Shown here one piece after another: positions 15,874 through 23,656 of a DNA stretch of 35,698 nucleotides. Position numbers and translations under genes: made by a program. The notes below the pieces were generated by a model, which ran no database searches, was not told where the DNA came from, and saw nothing but the letters and a program-made list of their open reading frames with translations. This stretch comes from Rhodocyclaceae bacterium UBA1310 (GTDB taxonomy: Bacteria > Pseudomonadota > Gammaproteobacteria > Burkholderiales > Rhodocyclaceae), in NCBI GenBank assembly GCA_002307175.1, contig DBTS01000041.1:1-35698 (forward strand), read 5' to 3'. Position 1 is the stretch's first letter; each line of letters opens with the position of its first letter.

Positions 15874-15980
15874 GATCTGATCTTTAACTATGGGTATAAG
15901 GTGTTTATAGCATTACATGGTTTTTGTAACAAATAGGGCTTGCTACGATGCTCTCCATCAACAACATCCGGAGACCTGTC
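15874..15980. promoter_or_regulatory. Divergent LysR3/DUF1330 promoter region
   Basis: It contains the near-palindrome TTTGTAACAAA at 15923-15933, a possible LysR3 contact. A weak sigma-70-like pair faces the DUF1330 gene: TTTTTG at 15921 and TACGAT at 15944, with 17 bp between. The boxes are poor matches to consensus, as expected for an activated promoter. Confidence 0.35.
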
Positions 15981-16277
15981 ATGGCAAACCCTGCCTATTT
16001 CATCATCGACGTAAAAATCAACGACCCTGAGGGCATGAAGCCCTATCAGGCCCGTGTTGAAGAAACTTTCAGTGCCTTTGGGGGCGAGCGCATCGTTGCC
16101 GGTGGCAAGCCCGAAGTGCTTGAAGGCCAGGGGCCTCAGGGCAGGATCGTTATCGTCAAATTTCCCAGCCTGGAGCAGGCTCATGCATGGCATGAATCGC
16201 CAGCGTATCAGGCAATTATCGGCTATCGCCATGCAGCAGCCCAAAGTCATGCGTATCTGGTCGAGGGTGCCGCCTGA
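15981..16277 (+). CDS. DUF1330 family protein
   Basis: A 98-residue DUF1330 protein, a small ferredoxin-like alpha/beta fold related to dimeric barrel monooxygenases. Family features visible are YFIIDVKINDPEGMKPY at the start, GGERIVAGGKPEVLEG in the middle and FPSLEQAHAWHESPAYQAI near the end. CGGAG precedes the ATG at 15981; an upstream in-frame ATG at 15948 would add 11 residues without homology. It is divergent from LysR3 and 81 bp upstream of the flavodoxin-fold reductase. The biochemical role of DUF1330 is not known. Its position suggests redox or aromatic-compound metabolism. Confidence 0.88.
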   Translation: MANPAYFIIDVKINDPEGMKPYQARVEETFSAFGGERIVAGGKPEVLEGQGPQGRIVIVKFPSLEQAHAWHESPAYQAIIGYRHAAAQSHAYLVEGAA

Positions 16278-16358
16278 GGCAAGGCTAATTGAAAGCAGTG
16301 CTCAGTGTTGCGCTTTCTCCATTGAATCCATTCATTCAACTATCCAAAAGGAAAACCT

Positions 16359-16907
16359 ATGAAAACCCTGGTGATCGTTTCCCACCCCTATGCTACAAAA
16401 TCAACTGCGATAAAGGCGCTACAGCAAGCCGCCGAGGCTACCGAAGGCGTCGTGGTGCGAAATCTTGAAGCGCTCTACGGCAATGATGTCGGCGCCTTTG
16501 ATGTCGCCGCAGAACAGCAGGCGCAGGAACAGGCCGATCGCGTTGTGTACCTGTTCCCGATTCACTGGTTCAACCTTACGCCGATGCTCAAGGCCTACCT
16601 CAATGAAGTGTGGACCTACGGTTGGGCCTTTGGCACGGAAGGAAAGGCTTTGCGCGGGAAGGAAATGCAGGTCGTGGTGACGGCTGGTGCCAAACCCCAT
16701 ACCTATTCTGCTGAAGGCCTGGTGCACAGCACCATGGATGAAGTGCTGACGCCAATGAAAGCCAGTGCCTACTACGTTGGCATGAAATATAACCAGCCGC
16801 TGGCGTTTTATGAAGCCATGGGTCTTGGCGAAGATGCCATCACGGGAGTTCAGAAGGCTTTTTCTGAACGCCTGCTTGCGCCCCTCGGAAGTCTCTTGCA
16901 GGAATGA
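16359..16907 (+). CDS. NAD(P)H-dependent oxidoreductase, flavodoxin-like fold (KefF/DT-diaphorase type)
   Basis: A 182-residue flavodoxin-fold quinone reductase, expected to bind FMN or FAD and carry out two-electron reduction of quinones with NAD(P)H. MKTLVIVSHPYATKSTA is the phosphate-binding start. YLFPIHWFNLTPMLKAYLNEVW is the family signature (FPxxWxxxPxxLKxWxDxV) at about residues 65-86. AVVTAGAKP-type strand and loop follow. The size matches YwrO/KefF. AAGGAAAA precedes the ATG. It lies between DUF1330 and yqhD on the same strand. Quinone detoxification is the probable role, by family; no substrate can be named. Confidence 0.9.
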   Translation: MKTLVIVSHPYATKSTAIKALQQAAEATEGVVVRNLEALYGNDVGAFDVAAEQQAQEQADRVVYLFPIHWFNLTPMLKAYLNEVWTYGWAFGTEGKALRGKEMQVVVTAGAKPHTYSAEGLVHSTMDEVLTPMKASAYYVGMKYNQPLAFYEAMGLGEDAITGVQKAFSERLLAPLGSLLQE

Positions 16908-16963
16908 TCTGGTCCCCGAGGCTGTGGGTCTGTGCCGGTTGATCGCTAGGGCGATAGTTCGGA

Positions 16964-16989
16964 GGATCGGGCAAGTAATCGGCAGGATC
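16964..16989 (+). promoter_or_regulatory. GGATC direct-repeat operator (21-bp spacing) upstream of yqhD
   Basis: GGATCGGGCAAG at 16964, TC at the conserved offset, and GGCAGGATC with its GGATC exactly 21 bp after the first. It lies 160 bp before the yqhD ATG, outside coding sequence. The element matches the sites at 10141 and 11211. In E. coli the AraC-family protein YqhC activates yqhD, so binding by the AraC protein encoded at 10153 is a reasonable inference. Confidence 0.7.
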
Positions 16990-17149
16990 TGGATACCGCC
17001 AGAGTGGGAAGAGAAGCGAAAATTGCAACATGCGGATCCTGGGACTCTTCCAGGCACAGCGTGAGATCGTAAGCGTTGAGCGTGCCTTGGCCGGTTGTTG
17101 TCAGGCTGTAGGCGCCGCAGAACCACTTTCCATGAAACAAGGAATTGAT

Positions 17150-18307
17150 ATGAACAACTTTAGTTATCACAACACCACCAGGATTCACTTCGGTCAGGGG
17201 CAGATCGCCAAAATCCGTGATGAAATTCCAGCTGGCGCGCGGGTGCTCATCACTTATGGCGGTGGCAGCATCAAGAAGAATGGTGTGCTCGACCAGGTAC
17301 ATGCTGCGCTCGGCGGTGTTACCTATTTCGAATTCGGCGGTATCGAACCAAACCCGCATTTCGAGACGCTGATGAAGGCAGTCGAGCTGGTGCGCCAGGA
17401 AAAGATCGACTTCATTCTCGCCGTGGGTGGGGGTTCCGTGATTGACGGTACCAAGTTCATTGCAGCGGCTGCCCTGTATCCGGCGGATCCATGGGAAATT
17501 GTCCAGACCTATGGAGCCAAAGTGACCCAGGCTTTGCCCTTTGGCAGCGTGCTGACGCTGGCGGCAACAGGCTCCGAAATGAACAACGGTGCAGTGGTGA
17601 CGCGTGCTGCCACGCAGGATAAGCTGTTCTTCTTCTCCGATCACGTGTATCCGAAATTCTCGGTGCTTGATCCGGCGACGACTTTCTCACTGCCGGCACG
17701 CCAGACAGGCAATGGTGTGGTGGACGCTTTTGTGCATGTGGTCGAGCAGTACGTCACCTATCCGGTGAATGCCAAGGTGCAGGATCGCTTTGCAGAAAGT
17801 CTGCTGCTGACACTGCTGGAAGAGGGGCCGAAAGCGCTCGCCAACGCATCCGACTATGATGCACGTGCCAATCTGATGTGGGCGGCCACGATGGCGCTGA
17901 ACGGTCTCATTGCTACCGGTGTACCGGCAGACTGGGCTACGCACTTGATCGGCCAGGAAATCACCGGTCTGTATGGCCTGGATCATGGGCAAACGTTGGC
18001 TGTTGTGCAGCCCGCGGCATGGATGTTCCGCAAAGCCGAAAAGCGCGAAAAACTTCTGCAGTATGCTGAACGCGTGTGGGGGCTGACTGCGGGAACTGAA
18101 GATGCGCGTATCGATGCGGCTATCGAGAATACGCGCCAGTTCTTTGAGAAGATGGGGGTGAAGACCCGCCTGAGTGACTATGGTCTGGATCGTTCGGTGA
18201 TTCCGGCTGTCATCCAGAAGCTCAACGAGCACGGCCACGTAAAGCTGGGCGAGCATGCAAACATTACGCCTGCAGAAGTCAGTTCCATTCTCGAACTTGC
18301 GCTGTAA
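17150..18307 (+). CDS. yqhD: NADPH-dependent aldehyde reductase / iron-type alcohol dehydrogenase YqhD
   Basis: A 385-residue group III (iron-type) alcohol dehydrogenase that reduces short-chain and reactive aldehydes, including lipid-peroxidation products, furfural and glyoxals, to alcohols with NADPH. Metal ligands D192, H196, H265 and H279 sit exactly two positions before the E. coli YqhD set (194, 198, 267, 281). GGGS at about 37-40 and GGGSVIDG at about 93-100 form the cofactor site. MNNFSYHNTTRIHFGQGQI is the standard YqhD start, with AAGGAA just upstream of the ATG at 17150. The 242 bp before it contain the 21-bp-spaced operator. It converges on the TetR gene. Confidence 0.96.
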   Translation: MNNFSYHNTTRIHFGQGQIAKIRDEIPAGARVLITYGGGSIKKNGVLDQVHAALGGVTYFEFGGIEPNPHFETLMKAVELVRQEKIDFILAVGGGSVIDGTKFIAAAALYPADPWEIVQTYGAKVTQALPFGSVLTLAATGSEMNNGAVVTRAATQDKLFFFSDHVYPKFSVLDPATTFSLPARQTGNGVVDAFVHVVEQYVTYPVNAKVQDRFAESLLLTLLEEGPKALANASDYDARANLMWAATMALNGLIATGVPADWATHLIGQEITGLYGLDHGQTLAVVQPAAWMFRKAEKREKLLQYAERVWGLTAGTEDARIDAAIENTRQFFEKMGVKTRLSDYGLDRSVIPAVIQKLNEHGHVKLGEHANITPAEVSSILELAL

Positions 18308-18333
18308 CCCTCGAGCCCTGGAAGTGGTGATGT

Positions 18334-18374
18334 AAAAACTGATCGCAAGCCATGCCACTGTGGCTTGCGATCAG
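18334..18374 (-). terminator. Intrinsic terminator of the TetR gene
   Basis: CTGATCGCAAGCCA (18339-18352) pairs perfectly with TGGCTTGCGATCAG (18361-18374) around an 8-base loop. On the minus strand a TTTTT follows immediately, so it ends transcripts of the TetR gene. The same stem may also slow transcripts leaving yqhD, but without a T-run on that side. Confidence 0.85.
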
Positions 18375-18428
18375 ATGGCGTATGGATTAAATACGGCCCC
18401 ACATGACGACTGGGTGAGTGGTTTTTCG

Positions 18429-19094
18429 TCAGGATGTGCTGTGCGGCTTTCCTGAGGTTTTTGTGGCATGACGCTCTTCAATGCTCCGAAGGTAGGCCGC
18501 CTGTGCCACAGTCATTTCACGTGTCCACTCTGTCTTGTTGATGCCGATTGCGTGATTGAAGTTCTGCGAGGTGCCGATGATGATTGATTCAAGCATATGT
18601 GCATACATAAAGCGTTGCTTGGCCACAATGCCAGGCTGACGCAGCTTGAGGATCTTGTCGAAGAGATTGCGCAGTGTTGGTTCGTCTTTGTGGTCGCGGC
18701 CACAGTCCAGATGAAAGATTTCCGGATGGGCGTTGGCGTAGCTGAAGAATGGTTCGAACACACGGTTTATCACTTCTTGTGTGTTGAGTGGTAGCCATTC
18801 GGCGTCGGGCAGTAGCGCGAGATCGCCGACGATCCGGGTGAACGCCAGAGAGTGTTTTTCCTCCAGCGCCGCGATAACGCAATCCTTGTCGGGGAAAAAA
18901 TGATACAGCGAGCCAATTGAGGTCTGCGCCGCTTCTGCGAGCTTGTGCATGGTCAGTCCGCTGACAGAGCCTTCTGCGGCAACCAGCGCTCCGGCGGCTT
19001 CCAGAATGGCTTCCACACGCTGCAGCCCACGGGCCTGGCAAGGCTTGCGGGAGGTGGCGCGGGCAACGGGTTTGTCGGCACTATCCTGTTTCAT
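18429..19094 (-). CDS. TetR-family transcriptional regulator
   Basis: A 221-residue TetR-type repressor. The N-terminal DNA-binding domain lies at about residues 22-75: RVEAILEAAGALVAAEG, LTMHKLAEAAQTSIGSLYHFFPDKD is the helix-turn-helix, and the conserved YxFF/PxK pattern is present. The C-terminal ligand domain (FSYANAHPEIFHLDCGR and later) is variable, as usual. The ATG at 19094 is preferred; a TTG at 19106 would add four residues. It is divergent from the pentapeptide-like gene that precedes pqiABC. A perfect 20-bp operator-like palindrome lies between them, so it probably represses itself and perhaps that operon. Ligand unknown. Confidence 0.9.
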   Translation of the reverse strand: MKQDSADKPVARATSRKPCQARGLQRVEAILEAAGALVAAEGSVSGLTMHKLAEAAQTSIGSLYHFFPDKDCVIAALEEKHSLAFTRIVGDLALLPDAEWLPLNTQEVINRVFEPFFSYANAHPEIFHLDCGRDHKDEPTLRNLFDKILKLRQPGIVAKQRFMYAHMLESIIIGTSQNFNHAIGINKTEWTREMTVAQAAYLRSIEERHATKTSGKPHSTS

Positions 19095-19176
19095 TTTGTC
19101 GAGCAAAAGTCCGGGTAGGGGCTGATTAATTTTGATCGCGGTCAGACCATATCACATGTCACGGTATGGTAGACAA

Positions 19177-19196
19177 ACTAGACAAAAGAGTCTAGT
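19177..19196. promoter_or_regulatory. TetR-type operator palindrome ACTAGAC-aaaaga-GTCTAGT
   Basis: Perfect 7-bp arms around a 6-bp spacer, 82 bp upstream of the TetR start and 107 bp upstream of the pentapeptide-like gene. The size and symmetry suit a TetR-family dimer. TAGACA is also repeated at 19170 and 19208, which may extend the site. Binding is inferred from position. Confidence 0.6.
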
Positions 19197-19302
19197 CTTT
19201 AGGAAATAGACAAATAATTCTACTATTCAGGTGGGGTTATTGGTCATGATTGCCACCTTGTGGTGTATCTCCGACCCAAAATAGAGAGAAAGCCTGCTCG
19301 CC

Positions 19303-19887
19303 ATGCCAAACACAAATATTGCCCGCCAAACCACTCGTATCACAGTCTCTGACAGGCATATCACCCAGGCCGAGCTGGAGGCTTTTGCGGCTGGCGGCGA
19401 ATTGCTCGATTTCGATGGTTGCAGTTTTATCGGAACGCGTTTCGATGGGCTGTGTGTATCGGGATGGCATTTCTATGGTTGCGATTTCGATGCGGTGTCT
19501 TTTGCCCAGAGCAAGCTCTCGGATGTCCGCTGGTTTGGTTGTCAGGGGCGTAATGCCAGTTTTCGGGGAGCCCGTCTAGAGCGTGCCCGTTTCAAGGATT
19601 CACTTTTTGCGATGACAGACTGGGATGAGTCTGTGTTGCAGGATGGTGTCTTTGATGCCGTGGATTTGCGCGATGCCTGGTTTGCCGGTGCAAGCCTGCA
19701 GGATGTCGCAATGTTTGAGACTGTTGGCGTCGATCTCACACATGCCCAGGTCAACTTCACGCAGTTTCACGCCACGCGTCAGCAGGATTGCGAGGTTGAA
19801 GACAGCTCCGTGCCGGAGGGTGTGGCATCGCACCGTTTGCCTGCAGGAGCCTGCTGTTTCAGCCGCCTGCTCGGCAGTTCTGTTTGA
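19303..19887 (+). CDS. Pentapeptide-repeat-like protein
   Basis: A 194-residue protein whose centre (about residues 35-150) shows degenerate five-residue periodicity, with Phe or Leu at every fifth place: FDGCSFIGTRFDG, then FRGARLERARFKDSLF, and LRDAWFAGASLQD. This is the pattern of pentapeptide-repeat right-handed beta helices. No signal peptide or membrane segment is seen, so it is probably cytosolic. It lies 46 bp upstream of pqiA on the same strand and next to a TetR operator, so it may be the first gene of that transcription unit. Some pentapeptide proteins mimic DNA and protect gyrase, but nothing here proves that role. Confidence 0.75.
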   Translation: MPNTNIARQTTRITVSDRHITQAELEAFAAGGELLDFDGCSFIGTRFDGLCVSGWHFYGCDFDAVSFAQSKLSDVRWFGCQGRNASFRGARLERARFKDSLFAMTDWDESVLQDGVFDAVDLRDAWFAGASLQDVAMFETVGVDLTHAQVNFTQFHATRQQDCEVEDSSVPEGVASHRLPAGACCFSRLLGSSV

Positions 19888-19933
19888 GTAGGCAGAAGCG
19901 GCGCAGTCAGTGGCTGGCGAGGCTGGATAAGGA

Positions 19934-20554
19934 ATGAACACCTTTCGCGAGCTTGTCGTCTGCGAGCATTGTGACCACGTGTATCGCCGGGTCGCGCTAC
20001 AGCGTGGTGATGTGGTCCGCTGTTCGGTGTGCGGCGCGATTCTGTACCGTGCTGAGAAACTCAGTATTGATCAGCGGCTTGCGCTTGCCGTGGCTGCTGC
20101 CGTACTGTTTGTGCTGGTGAATGTCTGCCCGGTGATGCAGATCGGCCTGGGTGGGCAGCATAATGCCGCCACCTTGTGGCAGGCAGTGCTGGCACTGGGG
20201 CAGGGCGCTGCTGCTCCTATCGCGTTGCCCGCGGCGGCTGCGGCGGTGATCGTGCCCGGCCTGCAGATCATGCTTTTACTCTGGGTATTGAGTTTTGCGC
20301 GTGCCAGGCGCAGCGCGCCGGGGTTGGCATGGTGTCTGCGGGTGCTGGGTCATCTGCGGCCCTGGAGCATGATGGAAGTCTGCCTGTTTGCCGCACTCGT
20401 GGCAATTGTCAAACTCTCAGGTTTTCTGCAAGTGACACCGGAACCCGGAATCTGGGCTGTCGGCGGGCTCACGCTGCTGATTCCCCTGCTTACGGGCAGT
20501 GATGTGTATTGGCTATGGGGCTTGCTCAATGAGCCTGAGGAGACCAGTGCATGA
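19934..20554 (+). CDS. pqiA: Paraquat-inducible protein A, first half-length subunit
   Basis: A 206-residue inner-membrane protein equal to one half of E. coli PqiA. An N-terminal zinc ribbon is visible (CEHCDHVYRR and CSVCGAIL, two CxxC pairs). About four hydrophobic helices follow (ALAVAAAVLFVLVNVCPVM, and others to LTLLIPLLTG). PqiA anchors the PqiB MCE tube in the inner membrane and takes part in lipid or stress-related envelope transport. The stop overlaps the next start by 4 bp (ATGA), so translation is coupled. In E. coli the two halves are one fused protein; here they are separate genes. Confidence 0.92.
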   Translation: MNTFRELVVCEHCDHVYRRVALQRGDVVRCSVCGAILYRAEKLSIDQRLALAVAAAVLFVLVNVCPVMQIGLGGQHNAATLWQAVLALGQGAAAPIALPAAAAAVIVPGLQIMLLLWVLSFARARRSAPGLAWCLRVLGHLRPWSMMEVCLFAALVAIVKLSGFLQVTPEPGIWAVGGLTLLIPLLTGSDVYWLWGLLNEPEETSA

Positions 20555-21171
20555 AGCAGATTCCGAGAGCTGATGAGCTGGGTTTGCTGGCGTGCCATGC
20601 CTGTAGTCTGGTGGTGGAGCGGGCTACCGCGCCGATGCATTGCCCCCGCTGCCACACGCGTCTGCATGGGCGCCGCCCGGCCAGTGTGCAACGCAGTGCT
20701 GCCTTTCTGCTTGCAGCCCTGGTGCTGTATATTCCGGCGAATCTGCTCCCTGTAATGTTTACGAGCCGCTTGGGCAGTGGAGAGGCGAGCACCATCCTGA
20801 CGGGTGTCATCGAGTTCTGGCACGCCGGGGCCTGGGATATCGCCCTGATCATTTTTACCGCGAGTGTGGCTGTGCCGTGCTCCAAGTTCCTTGTGCTTGG
20901 TCTGTTGCTGGTGAGCGCCGGCACTCACAGCCGCTGGGCACAGGTAGAGCGGGCAAGGCTGTATCGCTTTGTGGAGCTCATCGGCTACTGGTCGATGCTC
21001 GATGTGCTTGTCGTGGCCATCGTGGCCGCGCTTGTCCAGTTCCACGCGCTCTCCTATGTAGAGCCACGCGTGGGGATTCTATTCTTCGGCATGGTGGTGA
21101 TTTTTACCATGCTTTCAGCCATGAGTTTCGATCCCCGCCTGATATGGGATACCCAAGATCATGACAAATGA
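20551..21171 (+). CDS. pqiA: Paraquat-inducible protein A, second half-length subunit
   Basis: A 206-residue inner-membrane protein homologous to the other half of E. coli PqiA. It has its own zinc ribbon (CHACSLVVE and CPRCHTRL). Four helices follow, including AAFLLAALVLYIPANLLPVMF, with the family signature LPVM. The helix motif GYWSMLDVLVVAI is typical of PqiA/YebS. It overlaps the previous gene by 4 bp and the following pqiB by 11 bp, so the set is one operon with coupled translation. It probably forms a heteromeric membrane base with the first subunit. No signs of decay. Confidence 0.92.
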   Translation: MKQIPRADELGLLACHACSLVVERATAPMHCPRCHTRLHGRRPASVQRSAAFLLAALVLYIPANLLPVMFTSRLGSGEASTILTGVIEFWHAGAWDIALIIFTASVAVPCSKFLVLGLLLVSAGTHSRWAQVERARLYRFVELIGYWSMLDVLVVAIVAALVQFHALSYVEPRVGILFFGMVVIFTMLSAMSFDPRLIWDTQDHDK

Positions 21172-22819
21172 CATCAGAGACGTACCCTCACCGCAAGTGA
21201 AATCTGCCCGCCATCATCCGTCGCTGGTGTGGCTGGTGCCTGCGCTTGCCGTGCTCGTCGGGCTTTCCATGCTCATTCATGCGTGGTTTGCCAAAGGGCC
21301 GGTGATTACCATCAGCTTTCAGGCAGCAACAGGCCTGGAAGCAGGCAAGACAGCGGTCAAATACAAGGACGTGGTGATCGGGAACGTGACCGCCATTGCC
21401 TTGAGTTCAGACAATACGCGGGTGCTTGCCACCGTGGAACTGCAGAAAAGTGCTGCCGGTTTTGCGCGTGAGGATTCGCGTTTCTGGGTGGTGCGCCCGC
21501 GTATTGGCGCTGGTGGCGTCTCAGGCGTCGAAACGGTGCTTTCAGGCTCCTATATCGGGGTGGATGCGGGAAAATCGACAAACCTGAAACAGGATTTCGT
21601 GGGGCTGGAAACGCCACCGAGCGTGGTGAGCGACACCCCCGGGAAGAGCTTTCTGTTGCATACCGAGGATCTTGGCTCGCTGGAGATCGGCTCTCCTGTT
21701 TACTACCGCCACATCAATGTGGGGCAGGTTGCTGCCTACCATCTTGATGACGATGGCAAGGGCGTGATGGTGCAGGTTTTCATCCAGGCGCCGAATGACC
21801 GGTTTGTCACTGCCAACACACGATTCTGGAACGCCAGCGGTGTAGATCTCTCATTTGGCAGTGACGGGCTCAAGCTCAACACCCAGTCGCTGGCAACCAT
21901 CGTTGCTGGCGGAATTGCTTTTGCCAACCCGCCCGGCGGAGCGGATACGGCTGCCTCCGGGCAGACCCGCTTCGTGCTCGCACACGATGAGCAGACTGCC
22001 ATGGCCGATCCGGATGGTGAGCCGATAGTGATGCGGCTGCGCTTTGATCAGTCGCTGCGCGGGCTGGCTGTTGGCGCGCCGGTAGAGTTTCTTGGCAAAG
22101 ATGTCGGGCGGGTGACTGCCATCGATGTGGATTATGACGCTGCAACACAGAGCTTCCCGGTGATCGTCGACGTAGTGGTATTTTCGCGGCGTCTGCCGCT
22201 CGTGGAAAACAAGGTGCGCAGCACCACTGGTGATGTTCCCATTCAGTTTCAGGGGTTCATGCGTGGCCTGGTGGCACGCGGCCTGCGGGCGCAGCCGCGC
22301 CCAGGCAATCTGCTGACCGGCCAGCTCTACATCGCCCTGGATTTCATTCCGCATGCCAGGCCGGCAAGTTTCGATGTCAGCGGCCAGCCCTGGATCATGC
22401 CAACGGTGCGGGCAGATTTCTCGCGTTTGCAGGAACAGGTGGCAAGCATTGTCGACAAGCTCGATCACGTACCTTTCGATGCCATTGGTCAGCATCTGGA
22501 TGCGGATCTTGTGACACTCGACAAGACACTCAGGCAGGCCGGGCAGACGCTTGATCAGGTCAACACCCAGGTGCTGCCGGAACTCCACGGTACGCTGCAG
22601 GATACGCGCAGCACCCTGGGCAATTTCAATGGCGTGCTGGCACCTGATGCGCAGCTGCCGCAAAACATCAATCAAACCATGCTGGAGCTGCAACGTAGTG
22701 CGCGTTCGCTGCGCACGCTCACCGACATGCTCGGCCGCCACCCCGAGTCTCTGGTGCGTGGGCGCGCTGCGGATAGCGCCGAAGCAGGCGCACCGAAAAA
22801 GGAGAAATCCACACCATGA
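21161..22819 (+). CDS. pqiB: PqiB, MCE (MlaD) domain envelope transport protein
   Basis: A 552-residue membrane-anchored protein with one N-terminal transmembrane helix (about residues 22-44, VWLVPALAVLVGLSMLIHAW). Three successive MCE/MlaD domains follow at roughly 45-150, 160-270 and 285-400 (ISFQAATGLEAGKTAVKYKDV is the first). A long alpha-helical tail spans about 420-540. In E. coli PqiB stacks as a hexameric tube that spans the periplasm to carry lipids between membranes. Three domains match the E. coli protein. It overlaps pqiA and pqiC, so it is part of the coupled operon. Confidence 0.95.
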   Translation: MTNDIRDVPSPQVKSARHHPSLVWLVPALAVLVGLSMLIHAWFAKGPVITISFQAATGLEAGKTAVKYKDVVIGNVTAIALSSDNTRVLATVELQKSAAGFAREDSRFWVVRPRIGAGGVSGVETVLSGSYIGVDAGKSTNLKQDFVGLETPPSVVSDTPGKSFLLHTEDLGSLEIGSPVYYRHINVGQVAAYHLDDDGKGVMVQVFIQAPNDRFVTANTRFWNASGVDLSFGSDGLKLNTQSLATIVAGGIAFANPPGGADTAASGQTRFVLAHDEQTAMADPDGEPIVMRLRFDQSLRGLAVGAPVEFLGKDVGRVTAIDVDYDAATQSFPVIVDVVVFSRRLPLVENKVRSTTGDVPIQFQGFMRGLVARGLRAQPRPGNLLTGQLYIALDFIPHARPASFDVSGQPWIMPTVRADFSRLQEQVASIVDKLDHVPFDAIGQHLDADLVTLDKTLRQAGQTLDQVNTQVLPELHGTLQDTRSTLGNFNGVLAPDAQLPQNINQTMLELQRSARSLRTLTDMLGRHPESLVRGRAADSAEAGAPKKEKSTP

Positions 22820-23454
22820 AAAATTCCCTCCGTAATCTTTTGCTGGTGGGCTTGCTGACAGCTCTGGCAGGCTGTGCTTCCTCTGAAATCCATTACCACA
22901 CGCTGACGCCTGTTGGCGGCGTGGGCTCTCTGCTGCCGCCTGCGCGTAATTCGGCGCCGGCAGCCTATGCGCTGGAGGTGCTGCCCGTCGGCTTGCCGGC
23001 ACTGGTAGACCGGCAGGAGCTCGTGGTGCGCCAGGACGAGAAGATCGTCATTCTGGAAGGCGAACGGTGGGCCGGTGCGCTGGGTGACGAGCTGCACGAC
23101 ACGCTCTCCGCGCTGCTTCAGCAGCGTCTGGTGACTCAGGATGTGAGCGGCCTCGTGGCGCCCCCGAAGACGCCGGTCCTGCGGGTCAAGGTGATGGTGC
23201 GGGATTTTCAGTCTGCTCCCGGTTATTATGCGCTGCTGGACGCCGACTGGAGTTTGACGCGCAGCGACAGTCCCTTGCTGGCCCACCCAGTCTGTCACAG
23301 CCGCTTTTCGGTTTCCCCGCAGAAGCCGGGGTATGGCGCTTTGGCCTTAGCTCATCAAGAGGTTCTCAGTGCCATGTCGCAGCAGATTGCCGACACTGCA
23401 CGCAGCTGGATGATCAATGGCGAGGCGGCCTGCGCCCATACGCAGGAAGGTTGA
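22816..23454 (+). CDS. pqiC: PqiC outer-membrane lipoprotein
   Basis: A 212-residue lipoprotein. The signal peptide MKNSLRNLLLVGLLTALAGC ends in a clear lipobox (LAGC, lipid-modified Cys20). The mature domain (YHTLTP near the start, YALEVLPVGLPALVDRQELVV) matches the PqiC/YmbA auxiliary family. In E. coli PqiC sits in the outer membrane and contacts the tip of the PqiB tube. The start overlaps the pqiB stop by 4 bp. It is the last gene of the operon; no hairpin with a T-run was seen just after it. Confidence 0.93.
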   Translation: MKNSLRNLLLVGLLTALAGCASSEIHYHTLTPVGGVGSLLPPARNSAPAAYALEVLPVGLPALVDRQELVVRQDEKIVILEGERWAGALGDELHDTLSALLQQRLVTQDVSGLVAPPKTPVLRVKVMVRDFQSAPGYYALLDADWSLTRSDSPLLAHPVCHSRFSVSPQKPGYGALALAHQEVLSAMSQQIADTARSWMINGEAACAHTQEG

Positions 23455-23656
23455 TACCGGTCTTCCGTAAGCGCTCCTGATTCGGGGGCAGGCAGGTGTG
23501 TGTCTGTGTTGGTTTATGGCGAGGAGACGTGGGTGTTGCAGCGGTTTTGTGCTGTGAAACGGATTATTGCTTTTTCATGACAAGGCTCCGCCCGATTGGG
23601 TGTGTTCTGCAGGAGTGCTTCTTGCTCTACCGAACGCATCACAAAGGAGACCCCTC

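Noticed and set aside
19303..19887. Quinolone-resistance (Qnr) protein
   Set aside because: The pentapeptide periodicity is present but degenerate, and length and pattern do not match Qnr closely enough to claim gyrase protection.
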